Shown: positions 1-6,080, counted from the first letter of the stretch. The stretch: 8,005 bases of DNA from Anaerolineales bacterium (GCA_016789165.1 JAEURL010000518.1:1-8005); one strand, 5' to 3'. Notes: generated by a model from the letters alone, not told the origin. Program-made: numbers and translations.

Positions 1-14
1 GGGCTAGTCGACAT
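1..14 (-). CDS. Possible 5' end of a divergent gene (partial, runs off the window)
   Basis: Only the first four codons and part of a fifth (M-S-T-S-) would lie in the window, so the product is unknown. On the minus strand an ATG at 14-12 is preceded by AAGGA (complement of 20-24) with 5-nt spacing, which is a convincing ribosome binding site. Upstream of it a TACAAT -10 (68-63) pairs with a TGGGCA -35 (91-86) across 17 nt. If real, 15-236 is a divergent control region like the one at 5896-6080, and by analogy the gene could be a transcription regulator; that is inference. Confidence is low because so little coding sequence is visible. Confidence 0.3.
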
Positions 15-62
15 GACTATCCTTTTTAGTCATCGGGAAGAATTGTCCGATTGGACAGCGGC

Positions 63-91
63 ATTGTACCGTAACGGTAAGCATTTGCCCA
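63..91 (-). promoter_or_regulatory. Candidate minus-strand sigma-70-type promoter
   Basis: Reading the minus strand, TGGGCA (91-86, 4 of 6 to TTGACA) is followed after 17 nt by TACAAT (68-63, 5 of 6 to TATAAT). It would drive the possible divergent gene starting at position 14. The odd palindrome at 67-79 occupies its spacer and touches the -10, a position where a bound repressor would block RNA polymerase. Confidence 0.35.
67..79. promoter_or_regulatory. Odd-centred palindrome, candidate operator
   Basis: TACCGT-A-ACGGTA is a perfect 6-bp inverted repeat around a single central base. It lies inside the spacer of the minus-strand promoter candidate (91-63). A second, shorter inverted repeat, TGTCC-gatt-GGACA (44-57), lies near the predicted start site of that promoter. 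The form fits a dimeric repressor site. It does not share the ACACGTGT core found in front of the second operon, so the same regulator is not implied. Confidence 0.4.
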
Positions 92-140
92 TTATGTGTT
101 CTTTGGGGTGTGTAACATAAGGCCGCCAACTTGAGGCAGC

Positions 141-156
141 CTTGGTGCGCACGAAG
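141..156. promoter_or_regulatory. CpG-centred imperfect palindrome, candidate LacI-type operator upstream of the first operon
   Basis: CTTGGTGCGCACGAAG is symmetric except for one mismatched pair (positions 144 and 153), with a perfect 8-bp core GTGCGCAC centred on CG. LacI-family regulators commonly bind even palindromes centred on CpG. It lies about 80 bp before the first oxidoreductase start and just upstream of a CATAAT (161-166) that could be a -10 box, although no good -35 is visible for it. The half-site differs from that of the 5955 and 6018 palindromes, so if functional it probably belongs to another regulator. Confidence 0.35.
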
Positions 157-168
157 CAACCATAATAC

Positions 169-188
169 CGGAATGCTATTCCGTTTTT
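169..188 (+). terminator. Small hairpin with T-tract, terminator-like or operator-like
   Basis: CGGAAT (169-174) and ATTCCG (178-183) form a 6-bp stem with a GCT loop, followed immediately by five T (184-188). This is the shape of a weak intrinsic terminator on the plus strand, 48 bp before the first gene. It could act as a leader attenuator, insulate the operon from upstream transcription, or simply be a protein-binding palindrome. The short stem and triloop leave the function open. Confidence 0.35.
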
Positions 189-220
189 GGACCAGCTCTC
201 AAGTCATCAATCCCTAAGCC

Positions 221-236
221 AGGAGAGGATAACACC
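221..236 (+). promoter_or_regulatory. Ribosome binding site of the first oxidoreductase
   Basis: AGGAGAGG at 221-228, with 8 nt to the ATG at 237, is a near-consensus Shine-Dalgarno sequence that fixes the start codon. Confidence 0.8.
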
Positions 237-1370
237 ATGAAGAAAATCAGGGTTGGCATCATCGGATGCGGCTTCATCGCCAACGGCAAGCACCTGCCGA
301 GCATGGCCCGCATCGAGGGCGTCGAGGCGGTCGCCTTCTGTGACATTGTGCTCGAGAAAGCGCAGGCGTCAGCCCAGAAGTTCGGCGTCCCGGGCGCCCT
401 GGTGTGCGCGGATTACCGGGAGCTGATCGCCCGGGCGGACATCGACGTGGTGCATGTCTGCACGCCGAACAACTCCCACGCCGAGATCTCGGTGGCGGCC
501 CTGCAGGCCGGCAAGCACGTGATGTGCGAGAAGCCGATGGCCAAGACCGCGGCCGAGGCCAAGGCCATGCTGGACGCCGCGCGCGCCACTGGCAAGCTGC
601 TGACCATCGGCTACCAGAACCGCTTCCGCGAAGACTCGCTCTTCCTGAAGTCGCTGTGCGAGGCCGGCGAATTGGGCGACATCTACCTGGGCAAGGCCTT
701 CGCCACCCGCCGGCGCGGCGTGCCCACCTGGGGCGTCTTCATGGACAAGGAGAAGCAGGGCGGCGGCCCCCTGATCGACCTGGGGACGCACGCGCTGGAC
801 CTGACCCTGTGGATGATGCAGAACTACGAGCCGACCACGGTGCTGGGCTCCACGTTCGACAAGATCGCCAAGATCGGCAGCCCGGCGAACGGGATGGGGC
901 CGTGGGACCCGGCCAAGTATGAGGTGGAGGACAGCGCCTTCGGGCTGGTGAAGTTCAAGAACGGGGCGACCGTGACCCTGGAGGCCTCCTGGGCCCTGAA
1001 CCAGATCATCTCCAACGAGGCCATGACGCTGCTGTGCGGCACCAAGGCCGGCGCCGACATGTTCCCGCCGGCCGGCCCGATCGTGCGCACCGCTGACTTC
1101 CAGTCCGCGCCGAGCTTCCACGTGCGCGTGAACGGCGAGAATGCCGGCAAGCTGTACATCCAGAACTACGCCATGGGCGCGGCGTTCATCGGGGATGGGC
1201 GGCAGACCGAGGACTTCGCCGGCGGTTACAAAGAGGCCCTGGCCTGGTTCACGGCGGTGCGTGGCGAGGGCGAGCTGGTGGTCAAGCCGGAGCAGGCCTA
1301 CACCGTCACCTGCATCCTGGAAGCGATCTATCGGTCCGCCGCCTCTGGCGACGTCATTCGTCTGTCCTAG
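237..1370 (+). CDS. Gfo/Idh/MocA family NAD(P)-dependent oxidoreductase (copy A)
   Basis: This 377-residue protein has the length and architecture of the Gfo/Idh/MocA family, cytoplasmic enzymes that oxidise or reduce a sugar or polyol carbon using a nicotinamide cofactor. The N-terminal Rossmann fold opens with GIIGCGFIA (residues 7-15; G10, G12, A15 in the dinucleotide-binding turn). The family EKP motif is at E98-K99-P100, K99 being the usual catalytic lysine. The C-terminal alpha/beta domain carries GGGPLIDLGTHALD, with D181, H185 and D188 at the usual active-site positions. The start follows a strong Shine-Dalgarno site. It is the first gene of an operon with a TIM-barrel isomerase-like protein and a glucokinase, which points to a sugar that ends as glucose 6-phosphate. 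A near copy, about 88% identical without gaps, lies at 6081-7214. The family is certain; the substrate and direction are not. Confidence 0.93.
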   Translation: MKKIRVGIIGCGFIANGKHLPSMARIEGVEAVAFCDIVLEKAQASAQKFGVPGALVCADYRELIARADIDVVHVCTPNNSHAEISVAALQAGKHVMCEKPMAKTAAEAKAMLDAARATGKLLTIGYQNRFREDSLFLKSLCEAGELGDIYLGKAFATRRRGVPTWGVFMDKEKQGGGPLIDLGTHALDLTLWMMQNYEPTTVLGSTFDKIAKIGSPANGMGPWDPAKYEVEDSAFGLVKFKNGATVTLEASWALNQIISNEAMTLLCGTKAGADMFPPAGPIVRTADFQSAPSFHVRVNGENAGKLYIQNYAMGAAFIGDGRQTEDFAGGYKEALAWFTAVRGEGELVVKPEQAYTVTCILEAIYRSAASGDVIRLS

Positions 1371-1390
1371 CCGGTTGAAGGAGCCTTACC

Positions 1391-2353
1391 ATGAAACTCG
1401 GCGTTCTTACCGTTCTGTTTCAGGACCGGCCGCTGGATAAGGTGCTCGACCATGTGGCCCAGATGGGGCTGCAGGCGGTCGAATTGGGCACCGGCGCCTG
1501 GCCCGGCAACGCGCACTGCGATCCGGCGGTGCTGCTGAAGGACCGCGCCGCCAGCCAGGCTTTCCGCCAGGCGGTGGAGGACCGCGGCCTGATCATCAGC
1601 GGCCTCTCCTGCCACGGCAACCCGCTCCATCCCAACCGCGCCACCGCGGCCGAGTATGACCGCGTCTACCGGGACACGGTCAAGCTCGCGGCCGCGCTGG
1701 GCGTTCCAGTCGTCAACTTGTTCTCCGGCTGCCCGGGCGATTCGGACAACGCGAAGTATCCCAACTGGGTGACCTGCGCCTGGCCGCCGGACTTCACCGA
1801 GATCCTCAAGTGGCAGTGGGAAGAGAAGGTCATCCCTTACTGGCGGGAGGCCGGCCAGTTCGCGGCTGACCACGGCGTCAAGCTGGCGTTCGAGATGCAC
1901 CCTGGCTTCGTGGTCTACAACCCCGAGACCTTGCTGCGCCTGCGCCAGGCGGTCGGCCCCGTGATCGGCGCCAACTATGACCCCAGCCACCTGTACTGGC
2001 AGGGCATCGACCCGGTGGCGTCCATCCGGGCCCTGGCCGGCGCCATCCACCACGTGCACGCCAAGGACACCTTCGTCGATCCCATCAACACGGCCGTGAA
2101 TGGCGTGCTCGACACCAAGTCCTACGCCGAGCTGCCCAAGCGCTCGTGGACCTTCCGCACCGTCGGCTACGGGCACGATCAGTTGGCCTGGCGGGCCCTG
2201 GTCAGCGAGCTGCGCCTGACGGGCTACGACTACGTCATGTCCATCGAGCACGAAGATCCGCTGGCCTCGATCGACGAAGGCTTCGCGCGGGCCGTGAGCT
2301 TCCTCAAGGACGTGCTGCTCACCGAGCAGCCGGCCACCATGTGGTGGGCGTGA
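1391..2353 (+). CDS. Sugar phosphate isomerase/epimerase-type TIM-barrel protein (xylose isomerase-like)
   Basis: A 320-residue protein of the AP-endonuclease-2/xylose-isomerase-like barrel superfamily. The divalent-metal ligand pattern is visible: E168 in FEMHP, D197 in NYDPSH (with H200), H223 in HHVHAKD and E286 in SIEHED. Such proteins isomerise or epimerise sugars; relatives encoded beside Gfo/Idh/MocA dehydrogenases can also beta-eliminate or hydrate 3-keto-sugars, as in levoglucosan and C-glycoside breakdown. The start is supported by GAAGGAG (1377-1383) with 7-nt spacing. It begins 20 bp after the oxidoreductase and ends 2 bp before the glucokinase ATG, so the three are surely co-transcribed. 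The C-terminus runs about 30 residues past the last metal ligand and ends in an aromatic MWWA tail. Fold confidence is high; isomerase versus lyase or hydratase is undecided. Confidence 0.9.
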   Translation: MKLGVLTVLFQDRPLDKVLDHVAQMGLQAVELGTGAWPGNAHCDPAVLLKDRAASQAFRQAVEDRGLIISGLSCHGNPLHPNRATAAEYDRVYRDTVKLAAALGVPVVNLFSGCPGDSDNAKYPNWVTCAWPPDFTEILKWQWEEKVIPYWREAGQFAADHGVKLAFEMHPGFVVYNPETLLRLRQAVGPVIGANYDPSHLYWQGIDPVASIRALAGAIHHVHAKDTFVDPINTAVNGVLDTKSYAELPKRSWTFRTVGYGHDQLAWRALVSELRLTGYDYVMSIEHEDPLASIDEGFARAVSFLKDVLLTEQPATMWWA

Positions 2354-2355
2354 TC

Positions 2356-3360
2356 ATGTACGAACTGACCAATGTCCTCGTCGGCGACATCGGGGGCACT
2401 AAAACCATCCTGGCGTTGTATTCGGCCGAGACCGGGCCCTACCAGCCGCGGTTCCAGAAGACGTATGCCAGCGCGCAGTACGCCAGCCTGGAGGCCATCG
2501 TCCGCGAATTCCTGCCGGAGGCCAACCAGCCGGTCGGGCGCGCCTGTTTCGCCGTGGCCGGCCCCGTGGTCGACGGGCGGGCGCAGATCACCAACCTGCC
2601 CTGGGTGGTGGATGCCGCCCGCCTGGCGGCCGAGTTCAGCCTCAGCCACATCGCCCTGCTGAACGATCTGGAGGCCGTGGCGGCGGCCGTGCCCATCCTG
2701 CGGCCGGAAGACTTGCACACCCTCAGCGCCGGGAAGCCGGCGCCGGCCGGCAACCGGGCCGTGGTGGCCCCGGGGACCGGGCTGGGCGAGGCCTTCCTGA
2801 CTTGTACCGATGGGCGCTACCACGCCCACGCCTCGGAGGGGAGCCACGTCTCCTTCGGGCCGGTGGGCGAGCTGCAGATCGGCCTGCTGCGCTACATGAA
2901 CCAGCAGGGTTTCGGGCACGTCAGCTTCGAGCGCGTCTGCTCGGGCGGCCTGGGCGTGCCGCACCTGTACGCCTACCTGAAGTCGATCCAGTACGCCGAG
3001 GAGCCGGCCTGGCTGGCTGAGAAGTTGGCCGGCAGCGACGACCCGACGCCCATCGTCTTCGAGGCCGCCCAGGACCCGGCCCGGCCGTGCCCGCTGGCGG
3101 CGGCCACGCTGGACCTGTTCGTGGCGATCCTGGGCGCGGAATGCGGCAACCTGGCGCTGAAGGTGCTGGCTACGGGGGGGATCTACCTGGGTGGCGGCAT
3201 CTCGCCGCGCATCCTGGCCCATCTCCAGCTGCCCGCGTTCCTGGAAGCGTTACGCGATAAGGGGCGGTTCCGCGAGATCCTGACGCAAATGCCCGTCCAC
3301 GTCATCCTCAACCCGCAAGCCGGGTTGCTGGGCGCGGCCGCGCATGGCCTGAGCCTGTAG
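2356..3360 (+). CDS. glk: Glucokinase (Glk family, hexokinase fold)
   Basis: A 334-residue protein, close to the length of E. coli Glk, predicted to phosphorylate glucose with ATP to glucose 6-phosphate in the cytoplasm. The phosphate-binding DIGGTKT is at 11-17, the glucose-binding ITNLPW at 78-83, LLND at 101-104 with D104 as expected catalytic base, APGTGLGEAF at 138-147 and SEGSHVSFGP at 160-169 (E161 and H164 matching glucose-contacting positions). The adenosine-side motif ATGGIYLGGGI starts at 272. This is the Glk type, not the ROK type, since no zinc-binding cysteine motif is present. The ATG lies 2 bp past the isomerase stop; an in-frame GTG at 2350 overlaps that stop and would add two residues, so translation is probably coupled. 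Its place in the operon suggests free glucose is the pathway product. In the loop SEGSHVSFGP, S replaces the D of the E. coli motif GEGGHVDFAP, which might shade sugar specificity. Confidence 0.9.
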   Translation: MYELTNVLVGDIGGTKTILALYSAETGPYQPRFQKTYASAQYASLEAIVREFLPEANQPVGRACFAVAGPVVDGRAQITNLPWVVDAARLAAEFSLSHIALLNDLEAVAAAVPILRPEDLHTLSAGKPAPAGNRAVVAPGTGLGEAFLTCTDGRYHAHASEGSHVSFGPVGELQIGLLRYMNQQGFGHVSFERVCSGGLGVPHLYAYLKSIQYAEEPAWLAEKLAGSDDPTPIVFEAAQDPARPCPLAAATLDLFVAILGAECGNLALKVLATGGIYLGGGISPRILAHLQLPAFLEALRDKGRFREILTQMPVHVILNPQAGLLGAAAHGLSL

Positions 3361-3408
3361 GGGTCCGCCCGCCGCCGCTCCCCTGACTGTTCGCAGCCCA
3401 TCCATCCG

Positions 3409-3450
3409 GCAGCCGGCCGGCCCGCGTGTTTGCCCGGGCCGGCCGGCTGC
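3409..3450. terminator. Very strong GC-rich hairpin after the first operon
   Basis: GCAGCCGGCCGGCCCG (3409-3424) and its exact reverse complement (3435-3450) form a 16-bp perfect stem around a 10-nt loop. It starts 49 bp after the glucokinase stop. No T-tract follows, so it is not a textbook intrinsic terminator; it may end or pause transcription, or protect the 3' end of the upstream message. The rest of 3361-3504 shows no gene. The hairpin makes translation of an upstream TTG-initiated extension of the transporter unlikely. Confidence 0.6.
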
Positions 3451-3504
3451 TCGGCCAGCGGCCGCCGGCCACCCCGCGCGAGCCCGCCAAGGACACCCCT
3501 CATC

Positions 3505-4758
3505 GTGAGCAGCGTTGCAAATTCCCCGGACCGCGGGTCGCGGGCCGGCCCGCCCGCGCCGGCATCCGCGCGGCGGGCGCTGGGCCTGATCTTCTTCACC
3601 ATGCTCATGGACATCATGGGCATCTCGCTGCTCCTGCCGGTCGCGCCGCAGATCGTGCTGCAGTACAGCTCGGAGGCGTCCCTGGTGACGCTGGTGACCA
3701 TCACCTATGCCGCCGGGCAGTTCCTGGCCTCGCCCATTCTGGGCAAGCTGGGTGACCGGTTCGGGCGCCGGCCGGTGCTCCTGCTCAGCATCGTGGGCCA
3801 GGCGCTGGGCTATCTGATCTTTGGCCTGAGCCGCTCGCTCCCGGTGCTGTACCTCGGCCGGCTGATCGGCGGCGTGACGGCCGGCAACCTGGCGACCGCC
3901 AGCGCCTACATCGCCGATGTCTCCCCGCCGGAGGAGCAGTCCAAGAACTTCGCCCTGGTGGGCACGGCCTGGAGCCTGGGCCTGATCATCGGGCCGGCGC
4001 TGGGCGGGGTGTTCGGCCAGATCAGCCTGTATGCGCCGGCGCTGCTGGCCGCCGGCCTGGCACTGCTCAATGCGGTGCTGGGCTACTTCCTGCTGCCTGA
4101 ATCGCTGCCCCGCGAGCGCCGCGACCTGGCCCCCTGGCGCCCGCGCGATTACAACCCGGTCCTGACTATCGTGGACATGGGCCGCAAGCCGGCGCTGGGC
4201 CTGATCCTGCTGGTCTACGCCCTCTTTGCCTTCGCCTTTAACGGCGCCAACAGCACCGCCGCGCTGTTCATCATCCAGAAGTTCGGGGCCGTCACCTGGC
4301 AGGTGAGCCTCATGCTGGCGCTGGGCGGCCTGTCCGTGGCGTTGACCAACACGTTCGCGGTGCCGCGCCTCATCCCGCGGCTGGGCGAGCGCCTGGCCGG
4401 CATCCTGACCCTGCTGGGATTGGGGCTGGCCTACTTGGGGATGTTCTGGGCCCCGCTGCTCTACGCTGTTTTCGTCATGTACATGCTGGGCAGCTTTATG
4501 AACTCGTTCGTCTTCCCCGTGATCACGATCCTGAGCGCCAAGCGGGTGACCGGCCAGGAGATGGGAACCTTGATGGGCGTGAACTCGGCGGTAGGCAGCC
4601 TGATGGGGATCTTCGGACCGCAGAGGGGCGGGCTGGTGTACGACGGGGTAATGCCGGGCGCGCCGTTCTGGATGGGCGCGCTGGTGCTGGTGCTGGCCGC
4701 CTGGCTGCTCAGCCGGACGGCCGCCGCGGCGCGAGCCGGGGAGGCCGCGCCAGCCTAG
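3505..4758 (+). CDS. MFS transporter, DHA1/TetA-like, 12 membrane segments
   Basis: About 417 residues from the chosen GTG at 3505, which has AAGGA at 3489-3493 (11-nt spacing). A longer reading from TTG at 3430 would include the loop and right arm of the 16-bp hairpin and a proline/arginine-rich stretch, so it is disfavoured. A short polar, alanine/proline-rich N-terminus precedes about twelve hydrophobic segments. Major facilitator signatures are clear: motif A GKLGDRFGRRP (80-90), a motif-B-like region starting GRLIGGVTAG with AYIAD (135-139), and motif C GLIIGPALGG (160-169). A second-half motif-A echo is PRLIPRLGERLAG. It acts in the inner membrane by proton-coupled transport. Position between the sugar operon and the LacI regulator suggests uptake or efflux of a pathway sugar, but the closest recognisable subgroup contains drug exporters such as TetA, so the substrate is open. 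The message may be separate from or a continuation of the upstream operon. Confidence 0.88.
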   Translation: MSSVANSPDRGSRAGPPAPASARRALGLIFFTMLMDIMGISLLLPVAPQIVLQYSSEASLVTLVTITYAAGQFLASPILGKLGDRFGRRPVLLLSIVGQALGYLIFGLSRSLPVLYLGRLIGGVTAGNLATASAYIADVSPPEEQSKNFALVGTAWSLGLIIGPALGGVFGQISLYAPALLAAGLALLNAVLGYFLLPESLPRERRDLAPWRPRDYNPVLTIVDMGRKPALGLILLVYALFAFAFNGANSTAALFIIQKFGAVTWQVSLMLALGGLSVALTNTFAVPRLIPRLGERLAGILTLLGLGLAYLGMFWAPLLYAVFVMYMLGSFMNSFVFPVITILSAKRVTGQEMGTLMGVNSAVGSLMGIFGPQRGGLVYDGVMPGAPFWMGALVLVLAAWLLSRTAAAARAGEAAPA

Positions 4759-4800
4759 CCGGCGCCCACCTTGGGGGAGGGAGCGGGATCGGCGCCGGCT
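4757..4800. terminator. Inverted repeat between convergent genes, candidate bidirectional terminator
   Basis: AGCCGGCGCC (4757-4766) and GGCGCCGGCT (4791-4800) are exact reverse complements, a 10-bp stem around a 24-nt loop. The left arm includes the last two bases of the transporter TAG stop. The regulator gene ends at 4825 on the opposite strand, so the element occupies most of the 66-bp convergent gap and could end both messages. No T-tract flanks it, which limits confidence. Confidence 0.5.
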
Positions 4801-4824
4801 GAGTGGACCGCCAGCGCAACGGCG

Positions 4825-5895
4825 CTAGCTGGACTCGCGTACGATGAGCCGGCAGGGCGGCCGGATAATCAGCGACGGGGTTGGGGCTTGGCCCTGGATG
4901 AGCGCGTGGAAGTGCGCGGCGATCGTGCCCGTCATTTTGGCCTCTGGGTCAATGGCGATGGACGTCAGCCGCGGCCGCAGCAGCTGGCTGGACGGCAAGT
5001 CGTCGCAGCCGACCAGGGCCACATCGCCGGGGACGGTCAGCCCAACGTCTTGCAGGGCGCTCAGCAGCAGCAGGGCGTATTCGTCGTTGTAGGTGAACAC
5101 GGCTGTGGGCCGCGGCCCCTCGCGCCACTGGGCTGCTACAGCCGCCGCCTGGCGCGGCTCATAGTCCAGGTCGAGGCGCGTCACCGTTGCACCCTGCGGA
5201 AGCGCGATCCGCTCCAGGCCGGCCAGGCGCTGCCGCCCCATGTGCACGATGCGCGGGTCCTTGGGCACGACGACGGCGATGTGGCGGTGGCCGCGGCTGA
5301 GCAGGTGCTCGGCCGCGCACTCGCCCAGCCGGGCGAAATCCATGACGACGGCCGGGGTCGGTGTCTGCGGCGGCTCGCCATAGGCATAGGCCAGGATGGC
5401 GCGCACCCGGTTCCGCGACAGGATCTCAACGTCGGCCTCGGACAACTCGTTGGCGGGCACGATCATGCCGACCGGGTGGAACGACGCGATCTTGCGGATG
5501 ATCGAGGCCTTGTCGCTGTGCCGGAACAGGCGCAGCATCACGGCATAGCCCAGGGCGTCCACCTGCAGCGCCAGCGCCTGGAGGAAACCGATTGAGCTGG
5601 CGTTGTAGGGCCAATCGAAAAAGGGCAGCAGGACCAAGTCATTGCGGCCGGCCCGCAGCGAGCTGGCCATCTCGTGCGGGACGTAGCCCAACTGCGCGGC
5701 CGCGGCGCGGACGCGCTCCTTGGTCGCTTCGCTGATACGCGAATTGGGGACGTTGTTTAGGACATAAGATACGGTCGCCCTTGAGACGTTGGCCAGCCGG
5801 GCCACATCCAGACTGGTGGGCGCCACAGGCACTTTCCGCTCGTCGGTCTTGTCTTCGGCTGCCGGGCGGCTGTCCGCGTGGGTGTTTGATGACAT
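4825..5895 (-). CDS. LacI/GalR family transcription regulator
   Basis: The 356-residue protein has an N-terminal tail of about 25 polar residues, then a LacI helix-turn-helix (about 27-48) with recognition helix VSRATVSYVLN (37-47). A hinge-helix segment PHEMASSLRAGR (73-84) contains the conserved leucine L80, which in this family inserts at the central CpG of the operator. The rest is a periplasmic-binding-protein-like sugar-sensing domain, with late motifs FTYNDEYA and VALVGCDDLPSSQLLRPRLTSI typical of the family. The ATG at 5895 was preferred over one at 5997 because AGGGAAG lies 7 nt before it (complement of 5903-5909) and the longer reading runs through a promoter and operator. It is divergent from the second oxidoreductase operon and is flanked by two matching palindromes, so it probably represses that operon and itself, released by a sugar ligand. 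The family is certain; the ligand is unknown. Confidence 0.93.
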   Translation of the reverse strand: MSSNTHADSRPAAEDKTDERKVPVAPTSLDVARLANVSRATVSYVLNNVPNSRISEATKERVRAAAAQLGYVPHEMASSLRAGRNDLVLLPFFDWPYNASSIGFLQALALQVDALGYAVMLRLFRHSDKASIIRKIASFHPVGMIVPANELSEADVEILSRNRVRAILAYAYGEPPQTPTPAVVMDFARLGECAAEHLLSRGHRHIAVVVPKDPRIVHMGRQRLAGLERIALPQGATVTRLDLDYEPRQAAAVAAQWREGPRPTAVFTYNDEYALLLLSALQDVGLTVPGDVALVGCDDLPSSQLLRPRLTSIAIDPEAKMTGTIAAHFHALIQGQAPTPSLIIRPPCRLIVRESS

Positions 5896-5922
5896 CCCGG
5901 TGCTTCCCTGGTGAAAAGACGA

Positions 5923-5951
5923 TTGACTCCAATAATTATCGGTGCTAGACT
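5923..5951 (+). promoter_or_regulatory. Sigma-70-type promoter for the second oxidoreductase operon
   Basis: TTGACT (5923-5928, 5 of 6) and TAGACT (5946-5951, 4 of 6) are spaced by exactly 17 nt. The predicted start near 5958 falls inside the palindrome at 5955-5966, so a bound repressor would block initiation. The leader to the ATG at 6081 would be about 120 nt and carry the second palindrome. Confidence 0.55.
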
Positions 5952-5954
5952 GGC

Positions 5955-5966
5955 TTACACGTGTAA
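5955..5966. promoter_or_regulatory. Operator O1: perfect 12-bp CpG-centred palindrome
   Basis: TTACACGTGTAA is perfectly symmetric and centred on CG, the layout LacI-family proteins recognise. It overlaps the predicted start point of the plus-strand promoter and lies just downstream of the minus-strand TATAAT. One bound dimer could therefore shut both divergent promoters. It shares the core ACACGTGT with the palindrome at 6018-6033. Confidence 0.72.
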
Positions 5967-5970
5967 TCGG

Positions 5971-5976
5971 ATTATA
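5971..5976 (-). promoter_or_regulatory. Candidate -10 box for the LacI regulator gene
   Basis: The minus strand reads TATAAT, a perfect -10 hexamer, 76 bp upstream of the regulator start codon. The sequence 16 to 18 nt further upstream (around 5993-6000) is a poor -35, so the promoter may be weak. A TTGACA on the same strand (6013-6008) is too far away (31 nt) to pair with it. The expected start near 5964 would lie in operator O1, consistent with autoregulation. Confidence 0.4.
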
Positions 5977-6017
5977 CATCAAATTCCGCTGCGACACACG
6001 TTTTTTTTGTCAACATG

Positions 6018-6033
6018 GCTGACACGTGTCAGC
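6018..6033. promoter_or_regulatory. Operator O2: perfect 16-bp CpG-centred palindrome
   Basis: GCTGACACGTGTCAGC is perfectly symmetric and contains the same ACACGTGT core as O1. Centres are 65 bp apart, about 6.2 turns of B-DNA, so two dimers would lie on nearly the same face and could cooperate or loop. It sits in the predicted 5' leader of the second oxidoreductase, where it could also act as a roadblock or fold as an RNA stem. Confidence 0.7.
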
Positions 6034-6067
6034 TTGAACCGAGAGCCTCACAACGCTCCAGACCCAG

Positions 6068-6080
6068 AAAGGACATGCCT
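6068..6080 (+). promoter_or_regulatory. Ribosome binding site that decides the copy B start
   Basis: AAAGGA (6068-6073) is 7 nt from the ATG at 6081 but only 1 nt from an in-frame ATG at 6075, and another in-frame ATG at 6015 precedes operator O2. This spacing, and the alignment with the start of copy A (MKKIRVGIIGCG against MKNIKVGIIGCG), select 6081. Confidence 0.75.

Noticed and set aside
2146..2355. N-terminal extension of glucokinase into the isomerase gene
   Set aside because: The extension is arginine-rich out-of-frame isomerase sequence; the glucokinase fold begins right after ATG 2356 with VLVGDIGGTKT.
369..3222. Long minus-strand open frames over the first operon
   Set aside because: They are frame shadows of the oxidoreductase, isomerase and glucokinase genes, with low-complexity composition and no motifs.
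3430..3504. TTG-initiated N-terminal extension of the transporter
   Set aside because: It overlaps the 16-bp hairpin and encodes a low-complexity P/R/S segment; GTG 3505 has an AAGGA site and leads into a normal transporter N-terminus.
4771..5595. A 274-codon plus-strand open frame across the LacI gene
   Set aside because: It is antisense to a regulator with a complete set of family motifs, and has no recognisable domain.
5896..5997. 34-residue N-terminal extension of the LacI regulator
   Set aside because: It would translate through operator O1 and both promoters; the ATG at 5895 has a suitably spaced ribosome binding site, and LacI proteins need no such extension.
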